Shown: positions 50,847 through 59,907, numbered from the stretch's first letter. The stretch: DNA of 64,000 nt from JACVRW01 sp963803085 (GCA_963803085.1 CAWDLE010000010.1:124001-188000), one strand, 5' to 3'. Numbers and translations: made by a program. Notes: generated from the sequence alone by a model not told the origin.

Positions 50847-51748
50847 CCGGCTGCTTGATCGTGCTGCTCGCCGCGGTCTCCGCCACTCCGGCGGAGGCCG
50901 CGGTGCGGCACGAGTGGGTCGCCGCTGTGCCCACCACCTGGAACATCGTCCCCAACGGGCGCGACGGGATCATGGGCACAACGTTCGACCCGTCCCAGAC
51001 CGTCTTCCCGACGGTCGTCTACCGGCGCTACACCAAGAACTGGCGCCGGCCGCTTCGCAACGCGCCGGTCACGAACGTCGATCACGACATGGTCCCCGGG
51101 CCGCTGCTGCACGCGCGAGTCGGCGACCGCCTGCGCATCCACTTCAAGAACAAGGACCCGCAGAACCCGCACTCGATGCACTTCCACGGCGTCCACTACA
51201 AGCCGGGCTCCGACGGGTCGTACATCCCGGGCTTCTCCGGTCCGGGCGGAAACGTCAAGCCCGGCAGGACCTTCACCTACCGGCTGAACGCCGGGGGTGA
51301 CTCGGCAGGTGTCTGGCCCTACCACGACCACTCGCCGTCCATGCACGAATCGCTCGCGGGTGGGCTCTGGGGCGCTCTCTCGATCCGTGGGCGCCACGAG
51401 CGGCGGCCCGACCGCGAGTTCGTCACCGTCTTCGCGCCCATGAAGGACTTCCAGACGATCAACGGCAGGGCCTTCGTGGGCAACACGCCGATCTACCGAT
51501 CGAAGGTGGGCGACCGCGTCCAGTGGGACGTGCTCGCGATCGGCGACGAACACCACACCTTCCATGTGCACGGCCATCGCTGGCGCACCGCCGCGGGCGT
51601 GCCAGAGGACACCCGGACGCTCGGTCCGGCCGAGAGCTTCCGCGTGTCGTGGCGCGAGGACGCGCCGGGCACATGGCTGTACCACTGCCACGTCGAGCAG
51701 CACATGGCGCAGGGGATGATCGGCATCTACAAGGTCTCGCCCCGGTGA
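50804..51748 (+). CDS. Two-domain multicopper oxidase
   Basis: This protein of about 314 residues has all four copper motifs: HSMHFHGVHY, WPYHDHS, HTFHVHGHRW and YHCHVEQHMAQGM. Two cupredoxin domains in a chain this short mark it as a small-laccase-type, trimer-forming oxidase. With ATG 50804 the N-terminus has a charged n-region and a clear signal core (LIVLLAAVSATPAEAA), but this overlaps the previous gene by 43 nt; TTG 50855 is an alternative lacking the basic residues. Its stop overlaps the next cupredoxin gene (GTGA). Confidence 0.88.
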   Translation: MDAEQGQGRQARRLAGCLIVLLAAVSATPAEAAVRHEWVAAVPTTWNIVPNGRDGIMGTTFDPSQTVFPTVVYRRYTKNWRRPLRNAPVTNVDHDMVPGPLLHARVGDRLRIHFKNKDPQNPHSMHFHGVHYKPGSDGSYIPGFSGPGGNVKPGRTFTYRLNAGGDSAGVWPYHDHSPSMHESLAGGLWGALSIRGRHERRPDREFVTVFAPMKDFQTINGRAFVGNTPIYRSKVGDRVQWDVLAIGDEHHTFHVHGHRWRTAAGVPEDTRTLGPAESFRVSWREDAPGTWLYHCHVEQHMAQGMIGIYKVSPR

Positions 51749-52620
51749 GGGCCCTGGCGATAGCGCTGGCCGGCCTCGCGGTCCTCGCCGCACCTGCGCA
51801 GGCGGACTCGATCTTCGTGTCGGCGGGCACCAGCAGCTTCGCGCCGGCCGAGCTCGACGTGCTTGTGGGCGACACCGTGATCTGGCGCAACAACAGCGTG
51901 AAGACCCACAACGTGAAGTCGGAGGCCGAGGGCTACAACTCCGGGCGGTTCGCGCCGCGCACGGCCGCGAACCACGTCTTCGCGTCGGCCGGCAGCTTCC
52001 CGTACGTCTGCACGATCCACGACGGCATGACTGGCGAGATCGGCGTTCACCCGCTGCTCCTGAGCGGACCGACGCGGGCGGTGCAGCGCGGCGCCTCGGT
52101 CGCACTCCACGTGCGCGCGCCGGCGGGGACGTCCGAGGTCACGATCGAGGCCGACAGCGGGTCCGGCTATCAGCCCGTGGCCGTGGCCGGCGCGCCCGAG
52201 GGCGGCGGCCACGACGGCCATGTAGAGCCCGGGACCCTGCACGCCAACGTGGTGGCGTCGGAGAGCGCGAACTACCGTGCGGTGTCGGCGGAAGGTTCCA
52301 GCCCCGAGCTACGCGTGGACGTGACGGACGGCGCCACGCTCTCGGTGTCGGCGAAGCGGAGGTCCGCGGCGGGCGTGCTGATCAACGTGAAGGCAAGCCC
52401 AGCGTCTCCCGGGGCCAATGTCGTCCTTCAGCTGAAGCTGCGCGAGCGCTTCGGCTGGTGGCCGGTGGCGCGCGCCCGCCTCGACAAGCGATCGCGCGCA
52501 GCGTTCACCGTCAGGCGCCACGCCGGAGCGCCCGCCAGGGTGGTGATGGTCGGCCCGGACTGGGTGAGCCCGCTGTCCCAGAGCCGCGTGTTCAGACTTG
52601 CACGCCGTACGCCTCGGTGA
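51745..52620 (+). CDS. Exported cupredoxin with C-terminal beta-sandwich domains
   Basis: This 291-residue protein begins with a signal peptide (RALAIALAGLAVLAAPAQA) and a cupredoxin domain with copper ligands in SVKTHNVKSE and YVCTIHDGMTGE (Cys-x2-His-x2-Met). About 170 residues of Ig/fibronectin-like strands follow (DVTDGATLSVSAKRRSAAGV). It overlaps the multicopper oxidase by 4 nt. With the first blue copper protein it forms a three-gene exported copper electron-transfer set. The 3' end overlaps the convergent peptidase by 29 nt. Confidence 0.85.
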   Translation: MRALAIALAGLAVLAAPAQADSIFVSAGTSSFAPAELDVLVGDTVIWRNNSVKTHNVKSEAEGYNSGRFAPRTAANHVFASAGSFPYVCTIHDGMTGEIGVHPLLLSGPTRAVQRGASVALHVRAPAGTSEVTIEADSGSGYQPVAVAGAPEGGGHDGHVEPGTLHANVVASESANYRAVSAEGSSPELRVDVTDGATLSVSAKRRSAAGVLINVKASPASPGANVVLQLKLRERFGWWPVARARLDKRSRAAFTVRRHAGAPARVVMVGPDWVSPLSQSRVFRLARRTPR

Positions 52621-53398
52621 AGGCGTCGTTCGCGTACGCGATCGACGCGTAGCCGAAGCCCTTGTCTCCCCAGCCCGTGCCCCAGCTGTTCCGGACGATG
52701 AAGCGGTCGGCGGTGTAGCCGACCACCGAGACAGCGTGGCCCCCACGGGCGGTGTTGGGCTTGTAGACGTCCAGCAGGCCCTTCGTGTCGGGTGCTTTGT
52801 CCCAGGTGCGGTCGACACTCAGCCTGGTGACGATCGGCCCCTTCGTCGCGATCCATCGACGCCAGCCATCCAGGTCGTCGTGGCCCGACGGCGTCAGGTT
52901 GAAGTACCCGCCGATCTTGAACTCGGATGCGAGGGCGTAGAACGCCTCCTCCCTGCCCGGGTACAGCTTGCCCGCGTCGAAGCCGAGCACCGGCTCGCGC
53001 ACCGCGCCGTACTTGCGGGCCACGTCGAGAGCCGCCTTCACGGCCGTGCCGGCGTCTTCGATGAAGGTGGTGGGAGGGGTCGCGAACTGATCCGTCTCCT
53101 TCGAGGCCATCCACTGAAAGCGCACGGACAGCCGCTCGGTGTTCTTCAGCCGCCCTGCCTTGACCATGTGCCAACGCAGCACGGAGTCAGCGGTGGCCCA
53201 ACCGACGCACGAGCCCGTGGCGCCCTGATCGCCCACCTTCCACCAGGCCGCCCGCAGATCCTTCGAACTGGGCACTGACGCCGCTGCGGCCAGCAGGCCG
53301 GCCTCGTCCGCGTGCTCCAATCGCCAGTCGCGTTCGGTCTTTTCAGACGGGACCACGTTGAGGATCCGCTTGACGCGCTTTGGCCTGGCCTTCGCCAC
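52592..53398 (-). CDS. Papain-like (C1) cysteine peptidase
   Basis: This 268-residue protein has the full C1 catalytic set: oxyanion Gln58 and Cys64 in DQGATGSCVGW, His in GGHAVSVVGYT and Asn in VRNSWGTGWGDKG. It lacks a signal peptide and a long propeptide and starts with a basic segment (AKARPKRVKRILN), so it may be cytoplasmic or exported by another route. GTG 53398 with AGGAGG five bases upstream decides the start over an upstream in-frame ATG at 53464. Substrate unknown. Confidence 0.9.
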   Translation of the reverse strand: MAKARPKRVKRILNVVPSEKTERDWRLEHADEAGLLAAAASVPSSKDLRAAWWKVGDQGATGSCVGWATADSVLRWHMVKAGRLKNTERLSVRFQWMASKETDQFATPPTTFIEDAGTAVKAALDVARKYGAVREPVLGFDAGKLYPGREEAFYALASEFKIGGYFNLTPSGHDDLDGWRRWIATKGPIVTRLSVDRTWDKAPDTKGLLDVYKPNTARGGHAVSVVGYTADRFIVRNSWGTGWGDKGFGYASIAYANDAFTEAYGVQV

Positions 53399-53498
53399 GA
53401 CTACCTCCTGAAGGGACGGGGGAGTACCTGGCGCGAGCCTAGCCCGTGCATCTGGGTGAGGCAACCGCCTCGCCCAGGGGCAGGAGGTTCGGTGGAGG

Positions 53499-54422
53499 TT
53501 AGGTTGCGGGGACCCACTCGATCGACGTGATCCGCTTGAAGTGCTCGTAGCGTTCGTCGATCTCTTCGCGCGTGAGGCTCTCTGCGCGTTCGCAGCCGAA
53601 CTGCTCGACCCAGAAGGACGCGAGCGTGGAGCCGTAGGTCATCGCGCGGCGCAGCGTGGCGTCGTCGATCGCCCCGCTCTGCGAGTCGAGGTAGCCCATC
53701 AGGCCGCCGGCGAAGGAGTCGCCCGCACCGGTCGGGTCGCGGACCGTCTCGAGTGGGTAGGCGGGCAGCGCGAAGAAGCCATCCTCCGTGAACAGCGCGG
53801 CGCCGTACTCACCCTGCTTCGCGATCACCACCCGCGGGCCCATCGCGCGAACCGCCGCGGCAGCCCTGACGAGGTTCGGCTCCTCGGTGAGCATGCGCAG
53901 CTCGGCGTCGTTCATCAGGACCATGTCCACGCCGGAGATCGTCTTGAGGAGCGACTCGCGCGTGCTCTCGATCCAGAAGTTCATCGAGTCGAGCGCGGCG
54001 AGCTGCGCGCCCTTGCACTGCTCGCGCACGTCACGCTGGAGGTCCGGCTGGATGTTCGCCAGGAACAGCAGGTCGCAGTCCCGCGACGCGTCTGAAAGCT
54101 TCGGAGCGAAGTCGCCGAACACGTTCAGCTGGGTGTCGAGCGTGTGGGCGGTGTTGAGGTCCCACTCGTACTCGCCACTCCAGAAGAACGTCTTGCCGCC
54201 CTCGACGTGCTCGATGTCGTCCGTCACGACGCCATGGCGGCGCAGCACCTCGTACTCCACCTCGCCGAAGTCGTCCCCCACAGGTCCGACGGGACGCACC
54301 TCGGTGAAGAAGCTCGCGGCGAGCGAGAAGTGCACGGCGGACCCACCGAGCGCACGCTCACGCTCCCCGAAGGGCGTCTTGATCGCGTCGAAGGCGATCG
54401 AACCGACGACAGTGAGCGACAT
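53499..54422 (-). CDS. PfkB-family kinase (possibly nucleoside/adenosine kinase)
   Basis: This 307-residue ribokinase-fold enzyme opens MSLTVVGSIAFDAIKTPFGE and has the GG motif ERALGGSAVHFSLAASFF and the anion-hole/catalytic block VRDPTGAGDSFAGGLMGYL with the base Asp. This PfkB subgroup often occurs near SAM-recycling genes, so an adenosine or related nucleoside kinase is my guess; sugar kinase is the default. Its leader contains the same 72-nt element as metF, 65 nt before the ATG, which links it to one-carbon metabolism. No clear Shine-Dalgarno is visible before ATG 54422. Confidence 0.88.
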   Translation of the reverse strand: MSLTVVGSIAFDAIKTPFGERERALGGSAVHFSLAASFFTEVRPVGPVGDDFGEVEYEVLRRHGVVTDDIEHVEGGKTFFWSGEYEWDLNTAHTLDTQLNVFGDFAPKLSDASRDCDLLFLANIQPDLQRDVREQCKGAQLAALDSMNFWIESTRESLLKTISGVDMVLMNDAELRMLTEEPNLVRAAAAVRAMGPRVVIAKQGEYGAALFTEDGFFALPAYPLETVRDPTGAGDSFAGGLMGYLDSQSGAIDDATLRRAMTYGSTLASFWVEQFGCERAESLTREEIDERYEHFKRITSIEWVPAT

Positions 54423-54487
54423 GGCGGCGGGGAGGCTAGCCGACGGGGGCGGGCTGTCCGCCGTTTGCGGCAGCGCCGAGCGAACGA

Positions 54488-54559
54488 CAGCACTGAGGAG
54501 GTCGACCGTCCTGCCTGGACTACCCATACGGTAGGTAGGACAGGACGGTCGACGGAAAC
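54488..54559 (-). ncRNA. Candidate cis-regulatory RNA element, PfkB-kinase copy
   Basis: This is the second copy of the metF-leader element. The outer arms 54501-54513 and 54541-54553 are a perfect 13-bp inverted repeat (GTCGACCGTCCTG). The inner stem CTACC/GGTAG (54520-54534) encloses a 5-nt loop, and the flank CAGCACTGAGGAG (plus strand) is identical in both copies. It lies 65 nt before the kinase ATG. Confidence 0.6.
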
Positions 54560-54623
54560 ACGCCCCTTCACCGCTGCTGTAAGCGCTGGGCAGGCGGCAG
54601 CGCCACAGAGTTAGGCTCCGCCC

Positions 54624-55574
54624 ATGCGCGCCTGCCAAATACAGGAATTCGGCGGACCCGAGGTCCTCCAGGTGGTCGATGTCCCCAAGCCGGAGCCCGG
54701 CGACGGCGAGGTGCTGATCGAGGTCTCGCGCGCGGGGATGAACTTCGCCGACACGCACCAGCGCGAGAACTCGTATCTCGCGCGCTACGAGGTGCCGCTC
54801 GTGCTCGGCGGCGAGGTGGTGGGCACCACGCCCGATGGGCAGCGGGTCGTTGCGCTGATGGCCACCGGTGGCTACGCCGAGTACGCCGTGGCGCACGAAT
54901 CCACCGTCTTCCCGATCCCCGACGGGATGGACGAGGGGGCCGCGCTCGCACTGCTCATCCATGGCCTCACGGCGTGGCACCTGTTCAAGACGAGCTCGAA
55001 GCTGGGCGAGGGCGAGTCGGTGGTCGTGATCTCGGGCGCCGGAGGAGTCGGCAGCCTCGCGGTGCAGCTCGCGAAGCCGTTCGGCGCCGGCCGCGTGATC
55101 GCCACGGCGAGCACCGAGGAGAAGCGTGCGAAGGCGATCGAGCTGGGAGCAGATGCCGCGGTGGACGCCGCCGAGGAGGACCTCAAGGGCGCGCTGATCG
55201 AGGCGAACGAGGGCAGGCCTGTCGACGTGGTGCTCGAGATGTCGGGCGGCCGCGTGTTCGACCAGTGCGCCGAGGCGCTCGCCCCGTTCGGCCGGATCGT
55301 GGCGTACGGCATTGCGAGCCGTGAGCAGAACACGGTCGAGACCGGCCGGCTGATGCGCAAGAGCCGCAGCGTGGTCGGCTTCTGGCTGATGCACTGCCTC
55401 GGGCGGCGGGACATGATGGAGGAGCCGCTCGCGGATCTGTTCGAGCGCGCAGCGAGCGGCGAGCTCGTGCCGCAGGTGGGCACCACCTACCCGATGTCCG
55501 AGGTGCGCCAGGCGCACGAGGACATGCAGGGCCGCCGCACGAGCGGCAAGGTGCTGCTCGACCCCTCCCGCTAG
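54624..55574 (+). CDS. Quinone oxidoreductase-like MDR enzyme
   Basis: This 316-residue medium-chain dehydrogenase/reductase without zinc ligands contains GRAGMNFADTHQR-like sequence (SRAGMNFADTHQRENSYL), the catalytic-domain block LVLGGEVVGTTPDGQRVVAL and the NADPH loop VVVISGAGGVGSLAVQLAK. It resembles NADPH:quinone reductases (QOR). A role in detoxifying quinones is likely from family. It is divergent from the PfkB-kinase gene, with the structured leader element between them, and lies 15 bp upstream of the helicase gene. Confidence 0.9.
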   Translation: MRACQIQEFGGPEVLQVVDVPKPEPGDGEVLIEVSRAGMNFADTHQRENSYLARYEVPLVLGGEVVGTTPDGQRVVALMATGGYAEYAVAHESTVFPIPDGMDEGAALALLIHGLTAWHLFKTSSKLGEGESVVVISGAGGVGSLAVQLAKPFGAGRVIATASTEEKRAKAIELGADAAVDAAEEDLKGALIEANEGRPVDVVLEMSGGRVFDQCAEALAPFGRIVAYGIASREQNTVETGRLMRKSRSVVGFWLMHCLGRRDMMEEPLADLFERAASGELVPQVGTTYPMSEVRQAHEDMQGRRTSGKVLLDPSR

Positions 55575-55589
55575 CGTCAGGGACCGCAC

Positions 55590-57038
55590 ATGACGACCTT
55601 TGCCGAACTCGGCCTTTCTGAATCGACCCTGGAGACGCTCAAACACCTGGGGTACGCGAACCCCACGCCGATCCAGGAGCAGGCGATTCCCCCGATGATG
55701 CAGGGCAAGGACGTGATCGGTCAGGCCCAGACGGGCACCGGTAAGACCGCCGCGTTCGGGCTGCCGATGGTCGAGTACGCCGACCCGGACGACCCGAGCG
55801 TCCAGGCGCTCGTGCTCACGCCGACCCGCGAGCTGTGCATCCAGGTAACCCAGGCGCTGCGCGCTTACGGCGAGCAGAAGGGCCTGAACGTGGTGGCCGT
55901 GTTCGGTGGCGCTCCGATCCGCGACCAGGCAGCACGGCTGAAGGACTCGCAGATCGTGGTCGGCACGGTGGGCCGCGTGATGGACATGATCGGCCGCCAC
56001 CACCTCTTCCTCGACAACGCGCGCTACGTGGTCCTCGACGAGGCGGACGAGATGCTCGATCTGGGCTTCCTCGAGGACGTTGAGTCGATCCTCAAGCGCG
56101 CGCCGATGGGCCGGCAGACGGCGCTCTTCAGCGCCACGGTGCCGCCGGAGATTCGCCGCCTGGCGGACACCTTCATGCACGACCCGGTCGAGATCAAGGT
56201 GCGCGCGGCCACGCTCACGATCGACACGGTCGAGCACTTCTACGTGGAGGTGCCGGACAAGGAGAAGCCGGACGCGCTCGTCCGCGTGCTCAAGGAGGAG
56301 CGCCCCGAGCAGGCGATCGTCTTCGTGCGCACCAAGATCGGCGTGGACCGGCTCGCGCGGCGGCTCGGCGACGCCGGCGTGCGCGTGAAGGCGCTGCACG
56401 GCGACATGTCCCAGGGCCAGCGCGACGGCGTGATGATCGCCTTCAAGGGTGGCCGCGAGCGCCTGCTGATCGCAACCGACGTGGCCGCCCGCGGGCTCGA
56501 CATCACCGGCGTGAGCCACGTCGTGAACTACGACATCCCGAACTCGCCGGACATCTACGTGCACCGCATCGGCCGGACCGGCCGCGCCGGCGAGAGCGGC
56601 CGCGCGATCACGCTGATCACGCCGAAGCAGCGGCGCGACCTGGAGGCGATCGAGCGCCACGCGAAGACCGAGATCGGGGAGTGGAGCGCCAACGGCAGGG
56701 GCCAGAGGCGCTCGAAGGCCGAGCGGGAGGGCAACCGCGATCCCGACCGCGAGACGCGCAGGCCGCGGCACACGAAGCCTCACCCGCGCGACGGGGTGCC
56801 CTACTCGAAGCTGGTCGTGGGGTCGGGGCGACAGGACGGCATCGAGCCCGCCGACATCGTGAGCGCGGTGGTCGACAACACACATCTGGAGAACGACGAC
56901 GTTCGCAACGTGAAGGTGCTTGAGCGCTTCTCGTTCGTAGAGGTGCCCGCGGACCGCGCGCAGGTCGTCGCAGAAGCTGTTTCTGGCAAACAAGCCCGGG
57001 GAGCCAAGCTCCTGGTGGAGGTAGCGAAGAAGGCATGA
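55590..57038 (+). CDS. DEAD-box ATP-dependent RNA helicase (DeaD/CsdA-like)
   Basis: This 482-residue helicase has Q-motif sequence TPIQEQAIPPMM, motif I AQTGTGKT, Ia PTRELCIQV, II VLDEADEM, III FSATVPPEI, IV IVFVRTKIG, V ATDVAARGLDI and VI HRIGRTGRAG. A basic linker (about 365-405) leads to a C-terminal DbpA-type RNA-binding domain (KLVVGSGRQDGIEPADIVSA). It unwinds structured RNA in ribosome assembly or cold adaptation. Its stop overlaps the cyclophilin gene by 4 nt. Confidence 0.95.
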   Translation: MTTFAELGLSESTLETLKHLGYANPTPIQEQAIPPMMQGKDVIGQAQTGTGKTAAFGLPMVEYADPDDPSVQALVLTPTRELCIQVTQALRAYGEQKGLNVVAVFGGAPIRDQAARLKDSQIVVGTVGRVMDMIGRHHLFLDNARYVVLDEADEMLDLGFLEDVESILKRAPMGRQTALFSATVPPEIRRLADTFMHDPVEIKVRAATLTIDTVEHFYVEVPDKEKPDALVRVLKEERPEQAIVFVRTKIGVDRLARRLGDAGVRVKALHGDMSQGQRDGVMIAFKGGRERLLIATDVAARGLDITGVSHVVNYDIPNSPDIYVHRIGRTGRAGESGRAITLITPKQRRDLEAIERHAKTEIGEWSANGRGQRRSKAEREGNRDPDRETRRPRHTKPHPRDGVPYSKLVVGSGRQDGIEPADIVSAVVDNTHLENDDVRNVKVLERFSFVEVPADRAQVVAEAVSGKQARGAKLLVEVAKKA

Positions 57039-57496
57039 GCAGCGTCACGATGCACACCAACCATGGGCCGATCGAAATCGAACTCTTCGATGGAGACGCG
57101 CCGAAGACCGTCGACAACTTCACGAAGCTCTCGCGCGACGGCTACTACGACGGGCTGATCTTCCATCGGGTGATCCCGGACTTCATGGTCCAGGGCGGCT
57201 GCCCGCTCGGGACGGGTACCGGCGGTCCGGGCTACGAGTTCGAGGACGAGATCAACGAGCACAAGATCGAGCGCGGCGCGCTCGCGATGGCGAACCGGGG
57301 ACCGGACACGAACGGGAGCCAGTTCTTCATCGTCACCACCGAGGCTGCGCCGTGGCTCGACGGCAAGCACACCGTCTTCGGGCGCATCACCTCCGGCATG
57401 GAGTCGGTGGACGCGATCGAGGGGCTCGAAACCGGCCCCGGCGACCGTCCCGTCGAGGACGCGAAGATCGAACGCGTGGAGGTCCATGACGGTTGA
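57035..57496 (+). CDS. Peptidyl-prolyl cis-trans isomerase (cyclophilin)
   Basis: This 153-residue cytoplasmic cyclophilin has the active-site core FHRVIPDFMVQGGCPLGTGT, FEDEINEHKIERGALAMANR and SQFFIVTTEAAPWLDGKHTV. The catalytic Arg, Phe, Gln and the Trp/Leu-Asp-Gly-Lys block are all present. It overlaps the helicase stop and the next gene start by a few bases, forming the second gene of a four-gene operon (helicase, PPIase, two thioredoxin-fold proteins). Confidence 0.95.
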   Translation: MSSVTMHTNHGPIEIELFDGDAPKTVDNFTKLSRDGYYDGLIFHRVIPDFMVQGGCPLGTGTGGPGYEFEDEINEHKIERGALAMANRGPDTNGSQFFIVTTEAAPWLDGKHTVFGRITSGMESVDAIEGLETGPGDRPVEDAKIERVEVHDG

Positions 57497-57797
57497 GCTC
57501 CTGTGGTGGGACGGCTGTCCCTCCTACCCCGAGGCGCTCGCCCAGCTTCAGCGCATCCTGCGCGAGGAGGGCGTCGAGGCGGAGGTCTCGCGCGTGGAGA
57601 TCGAGGACGACGAGCAGGCCAGGCGCGAGCGCTTCCCGGGCTCGCCCACGATCCGGATAGACGGCGAGGACATCGTGCCGCCCGGCGAGGGCGATCCGTT
57701 CTCGCTCACCTGCCGCGTCTATCGCACGCGCGACGGGCGCTACTCGCCACTGCCTGACCCTGAGGACATGCGTGCCGCGGTGCGCCGAGCCGCATGA
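57486..57797 (+). CDS. Small thioredoxin-fold protein with single Cys
   Basis: This 103-residue protein opens MTVELLWWDGCPSYPEALAQ. Only one Cys lies at the usual CxxC site, followed by a helix and the cis-Pro segment FPGSPTIRIDGEDIVPPGE and a late Cys in LTCRVYRTRDG. This matches the alkylmercury/DF-family-like thioredoxin folds common in actinobacteria. It may act by a monothiol mechanism or bind a metal. It overlaps the cyclophilin gene by 11 nt and the redoxin gene by 4 nt. Confidence 0.75.
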   Translation: MTVELLWWDGCPSYPEALAQLQRILREEGVEAEVSRVEIEDDEQARRERFPGSPTIRIDGEDIVPPGEGDPFSLTCRVYRTRDGRYSPLPDPEDMRAAVRRAA

Positions 57798-58303
57798 CCG
57801 CGATAGGCGACACGGCGCCGTCGTTCACCCTGCCCGACACGGCAGGCGTGGAGCATTCGCTCGAGACGCCGGCCGTGGTCGTCTTCACCTGCAACCACTG
57901 CCCCTACGCGCTCGCTTGGCACGACCGCCTCGCTGCGGCGGCGCGCGACTACCCGGACTTTCACTTCTACGCGATCAACCCGAACGACGCCGAGCGCTAT
58001 CCGCGTGACTCGCTCGAGGCGATGCGCGAGCGCGTGGAGCGGGAGGGTGACTGGCCCATGCCCTACCTGCGCGACGAGTCGCAGGACGTGGCGCGCGCGT
58101 TCGAGGCCAAGACCACGCCCGACGTGTTCGTGATCGACGCGGACGGGCGGCTGCGCTATCGGGGCGCACCGGACGCCGACCACCAGGACCCGAGCCTCGA
58201 CGCGGAGTGGCTCCGCGACGCGCTCAACTGTCTGCGCGCCGCCGAGGACGTCGCTCGGCCCGAGACCGATCCGATCGGCTGCAGCGTCAAGTGGAAGCAG
58301 TGA
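57794..58303 (+). CDS. Redoxin / AhpC-TSA-family thioredoxin-like protein
   Basis: This 169-residue protein has GDTAPSFTLPDTAGVEHSLE, then VVFTCNHCPYALAWHDRLAA with a CNHC redox motif and a cis-Pro region KTTPDVFVIDADGRLRYRG. It is the cytoplasmic redoxin type that reduces thiols or peroxides. It is the last gene of the helicase-cyclophilin operon, and its 3' end overlaps the convergent HAD gene by 17 nt. Confidence 0.88.
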   Translation: MTAIGDTAPSFTLPDTAGVEHSLETPAVVVFTCNHCPYALAWHDRLAAAARDYPDFHFYAINPNDAERYPRDSLEAMRERVEREGDWPMPYLRDESQDVARAFEAKTTPDVFVIDADGRLRYRGAPDADHQDPSLDAEWLRDALNCLRAAEDVARPETDPIGCSVKWKQ

Positions 58304-58961
58304 TTGCCCGGATCGCCGCCTCGGTGTCGCTCAGGTCCTGAAGCAGCGCGTCGGGCTCTGAGGCCCTGAGCGAGTCGAGATCGGCGAAGCCGGTGGCCAC
58401 CGCCACGGCACGAGCGCCGGCCTCACGGGCGGCGAGCACGTCGAGGGGCGTGTCGCCCACGAGCACCGCGCCCGTGGGCTGCCCGTACCGCGCCGCAGCT
58501 CGCTCCCGCGCGATGGCCACGAGGTCGGAGCGGCGCTCGTGAGGGTCGGAGCCGTAGGCGCCGGCCTCGAAGTCGAGCCAGCGCTCCAGCCCGAACGCGC
58601 CGACCTTCACCGCTGCGTTCGCCTCGAGGTTGCCGGTTAGGAGCGAGTTGATCACGCCGTCGGCCTCGTGCAGTGCAGCGAGCGTCTCGGGGACTCCGGG
58701 ATACACCCGCCCCTCCGCGGCGATGGCGCTCTTGCGAACGGCCAGCTTCGCCACGAGCTGTTCCAGCACCGCCGGCACGTGCTCGGTCGAGTTGTTCAGC
58801 ATCGACAGAGCGATCTGATGATCGGTCCGGCCGGCGTACTCCACCCAGTCGGGCACGCCGCCGATCACGGCGTCGAACGCCTCCTCGAATGCGAAGCGCC
58901 CGTGGCCGGCCGAGTCCACGAGCGTCCCGTCGATGTCCCAGAGCACGAGTAGCACCGGCAC
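58287..58961 (-). CDS. HAD-family hydrolase (phosphoglycolate phosphatase-like)
   Basis: This 224-residue hydrolase has motif I LWDIDGTLVDSAGHGR (nucleophile and acid/base Asp), a helical cap, motif II LLTGNLEANA, the Lys region and motif III-IV GAVLVGDTPLDVLAAREAG. The cap type 1 and size fit the Gph/beta-phosphoglucomutase-like group. The start at GTG 58961 lies 16 bp from the divergent flavin-type oxidase gene. Substrate is not predictable. Confidence 0.9.
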   Translation of the reverse strand: MPVLLVLWDIDGTLVDSAGHGRFAFEEAFDAVIGGVPDWVEYAGRTDHQIALSMLNNSTEHVPAVLEQLVAKLAVRKSAIAAEGRVYPGVPETLAALHEADGVINSLLTGNLEANAAVKVGAFGLERWLDFEAGAYGSDPHERRSDLVAIARERAAARYGQPTGAVLVGDTPLDVLAAREAGARAVAVATGFADLDSLRASEPDALLQDLSDTEAAIRAITAST

Positions 58962-58977
58962 TATGGTGGCTCATCCA

Positions 58978-59907
58978 ATGACCGTTCACTGGTCAGACGA
59001 GGTCCAGGAGATCCTGGATGGCGACCACGCGCTGATGCTCGCCTACGCGACGCCGGCCAACGGCGTGGTCCTCCTGCCGGTGAGCAACTTCGCCGTGCTC
59101 GACCGTGAGGCGGGAATGGTTGCATCCGTAAACACGTCCGTCGGCGCCTGGAGGAAGCTCGAGCGGATCCGGCGCAACCCGCGGGTCGCGCTCGCGTTTC
59201 ACACGCGCGAGTACGCCGCGACCGATCGCCCGGAGTACGTCCTCGTTCAGGGCACCGCGACCCTCGGCGCGCCGGTGGAGGACTACCCATCCACCATCCT
59301 GGATGTCTGGGAGCGCTTCGAGCTCTGGGCCGATCAGCATCCGCTTTGGAAGCGTTGGCGGCGCGTTTACGCCCTGCGCATTGCGATCGAGGTCTCCGTC
59401 GAGCGGATCCTCGTCTGGCCGGACCTGGGATGTGGTGGCCCGGTCGAGGTGCACGGCACCGCGCTGCCACCCGATCCGCCGGCTCCGCAGGCCGAGCCGA
59501 AGAAGGGGACCGCTCCACGGATCAACCACACCCGGGCCGCGAAGCAGGCGGCGGGCCTGCCTCATGCCCTGCTCGGCTGGGTGGGCGCGGACGGCTTCCC
59601 GACGGCCGTCCCGGTGGAGGTCGCCGGATCCGACGATCGCGGGATCCTGCTGGATGCCCGTGAGGGGCTCGTGCCCCCCGGTGGCCGACGCGCGGGTCTC
59701 ACGGCGCACTGGTTCAGCCGCGGGGTGATCGGACAGAACCAGCGCAAGCACACCGGCTGGCTCGAGGCGGGGGAGCGGCTGGTCTACGCCCCGCACACCC
59801 AGTCCAACTATCGATTCCCTGCGCTCAAGCCGCTGTTCAAGTTCGTCTCCGGCGCCTTTACCCGGCTGGGGGTGAGGGGGGCGCGGCGAGCCGGCTTCGC
59901 GCCCTAG
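58978..59907 (+). CDS. Pyridoxamine-phosphate-oxidase-fold (FMN/F420-binding) protein
   Basis: This 309-residue protein has an N-terminal split-barrel domain (EVQEILDGDHALMLAYATPA, LPVSNFAVLDREAGMVASVN, KLERIRRNPRVALAFHTREY) and a less conserved second half with another barrel-like segment (LLGWVGADGFPTAVPVEVAG). Such proteins bind FMN, F420 or heme, and those in actinobacteria are often F420-linked. ATG 58978 is chosen as the start just before the first helix. It is divergent from one HAD gene and converges on another with a 4-nt overlap. Confidence 0.78.
   Translation: MTVHWSDEVQEILDGDHALMLAYATPANGVVLLPVSNFAVLDREAGMVASVNTSVGAWRKLERIRRNPRVALAFHTREYAATDRPEYVLVQGTATLGAPVEDYPSTILDVWERFELWADQHPLWKRWRRVYALRIAIEVSVERILVWPDLGCGGPVEVHGTALPPDPPAPQAEPKKGTAPRINHTRAAKQAAGLPHALLGWVGADGFPTAVPVEVAGSDDRGILLDAREGLVPPGGRRAGLTAHWFSRGVIGQNQRKHTGWLEAGERLVYAPHTQSNYRFPALKPLFKFVSGAFTRLGVRGARRAGFAP

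Noticed and set aside
54423..56993. The PfkB frame continues open for over 850 codons upstream on the minus strand
   Set aside because: The extension runs antisense through the quinone reductase and helicase genes. The kinase family starts at MSLTVVGS (54422), and the leader element would otherwise be coding.
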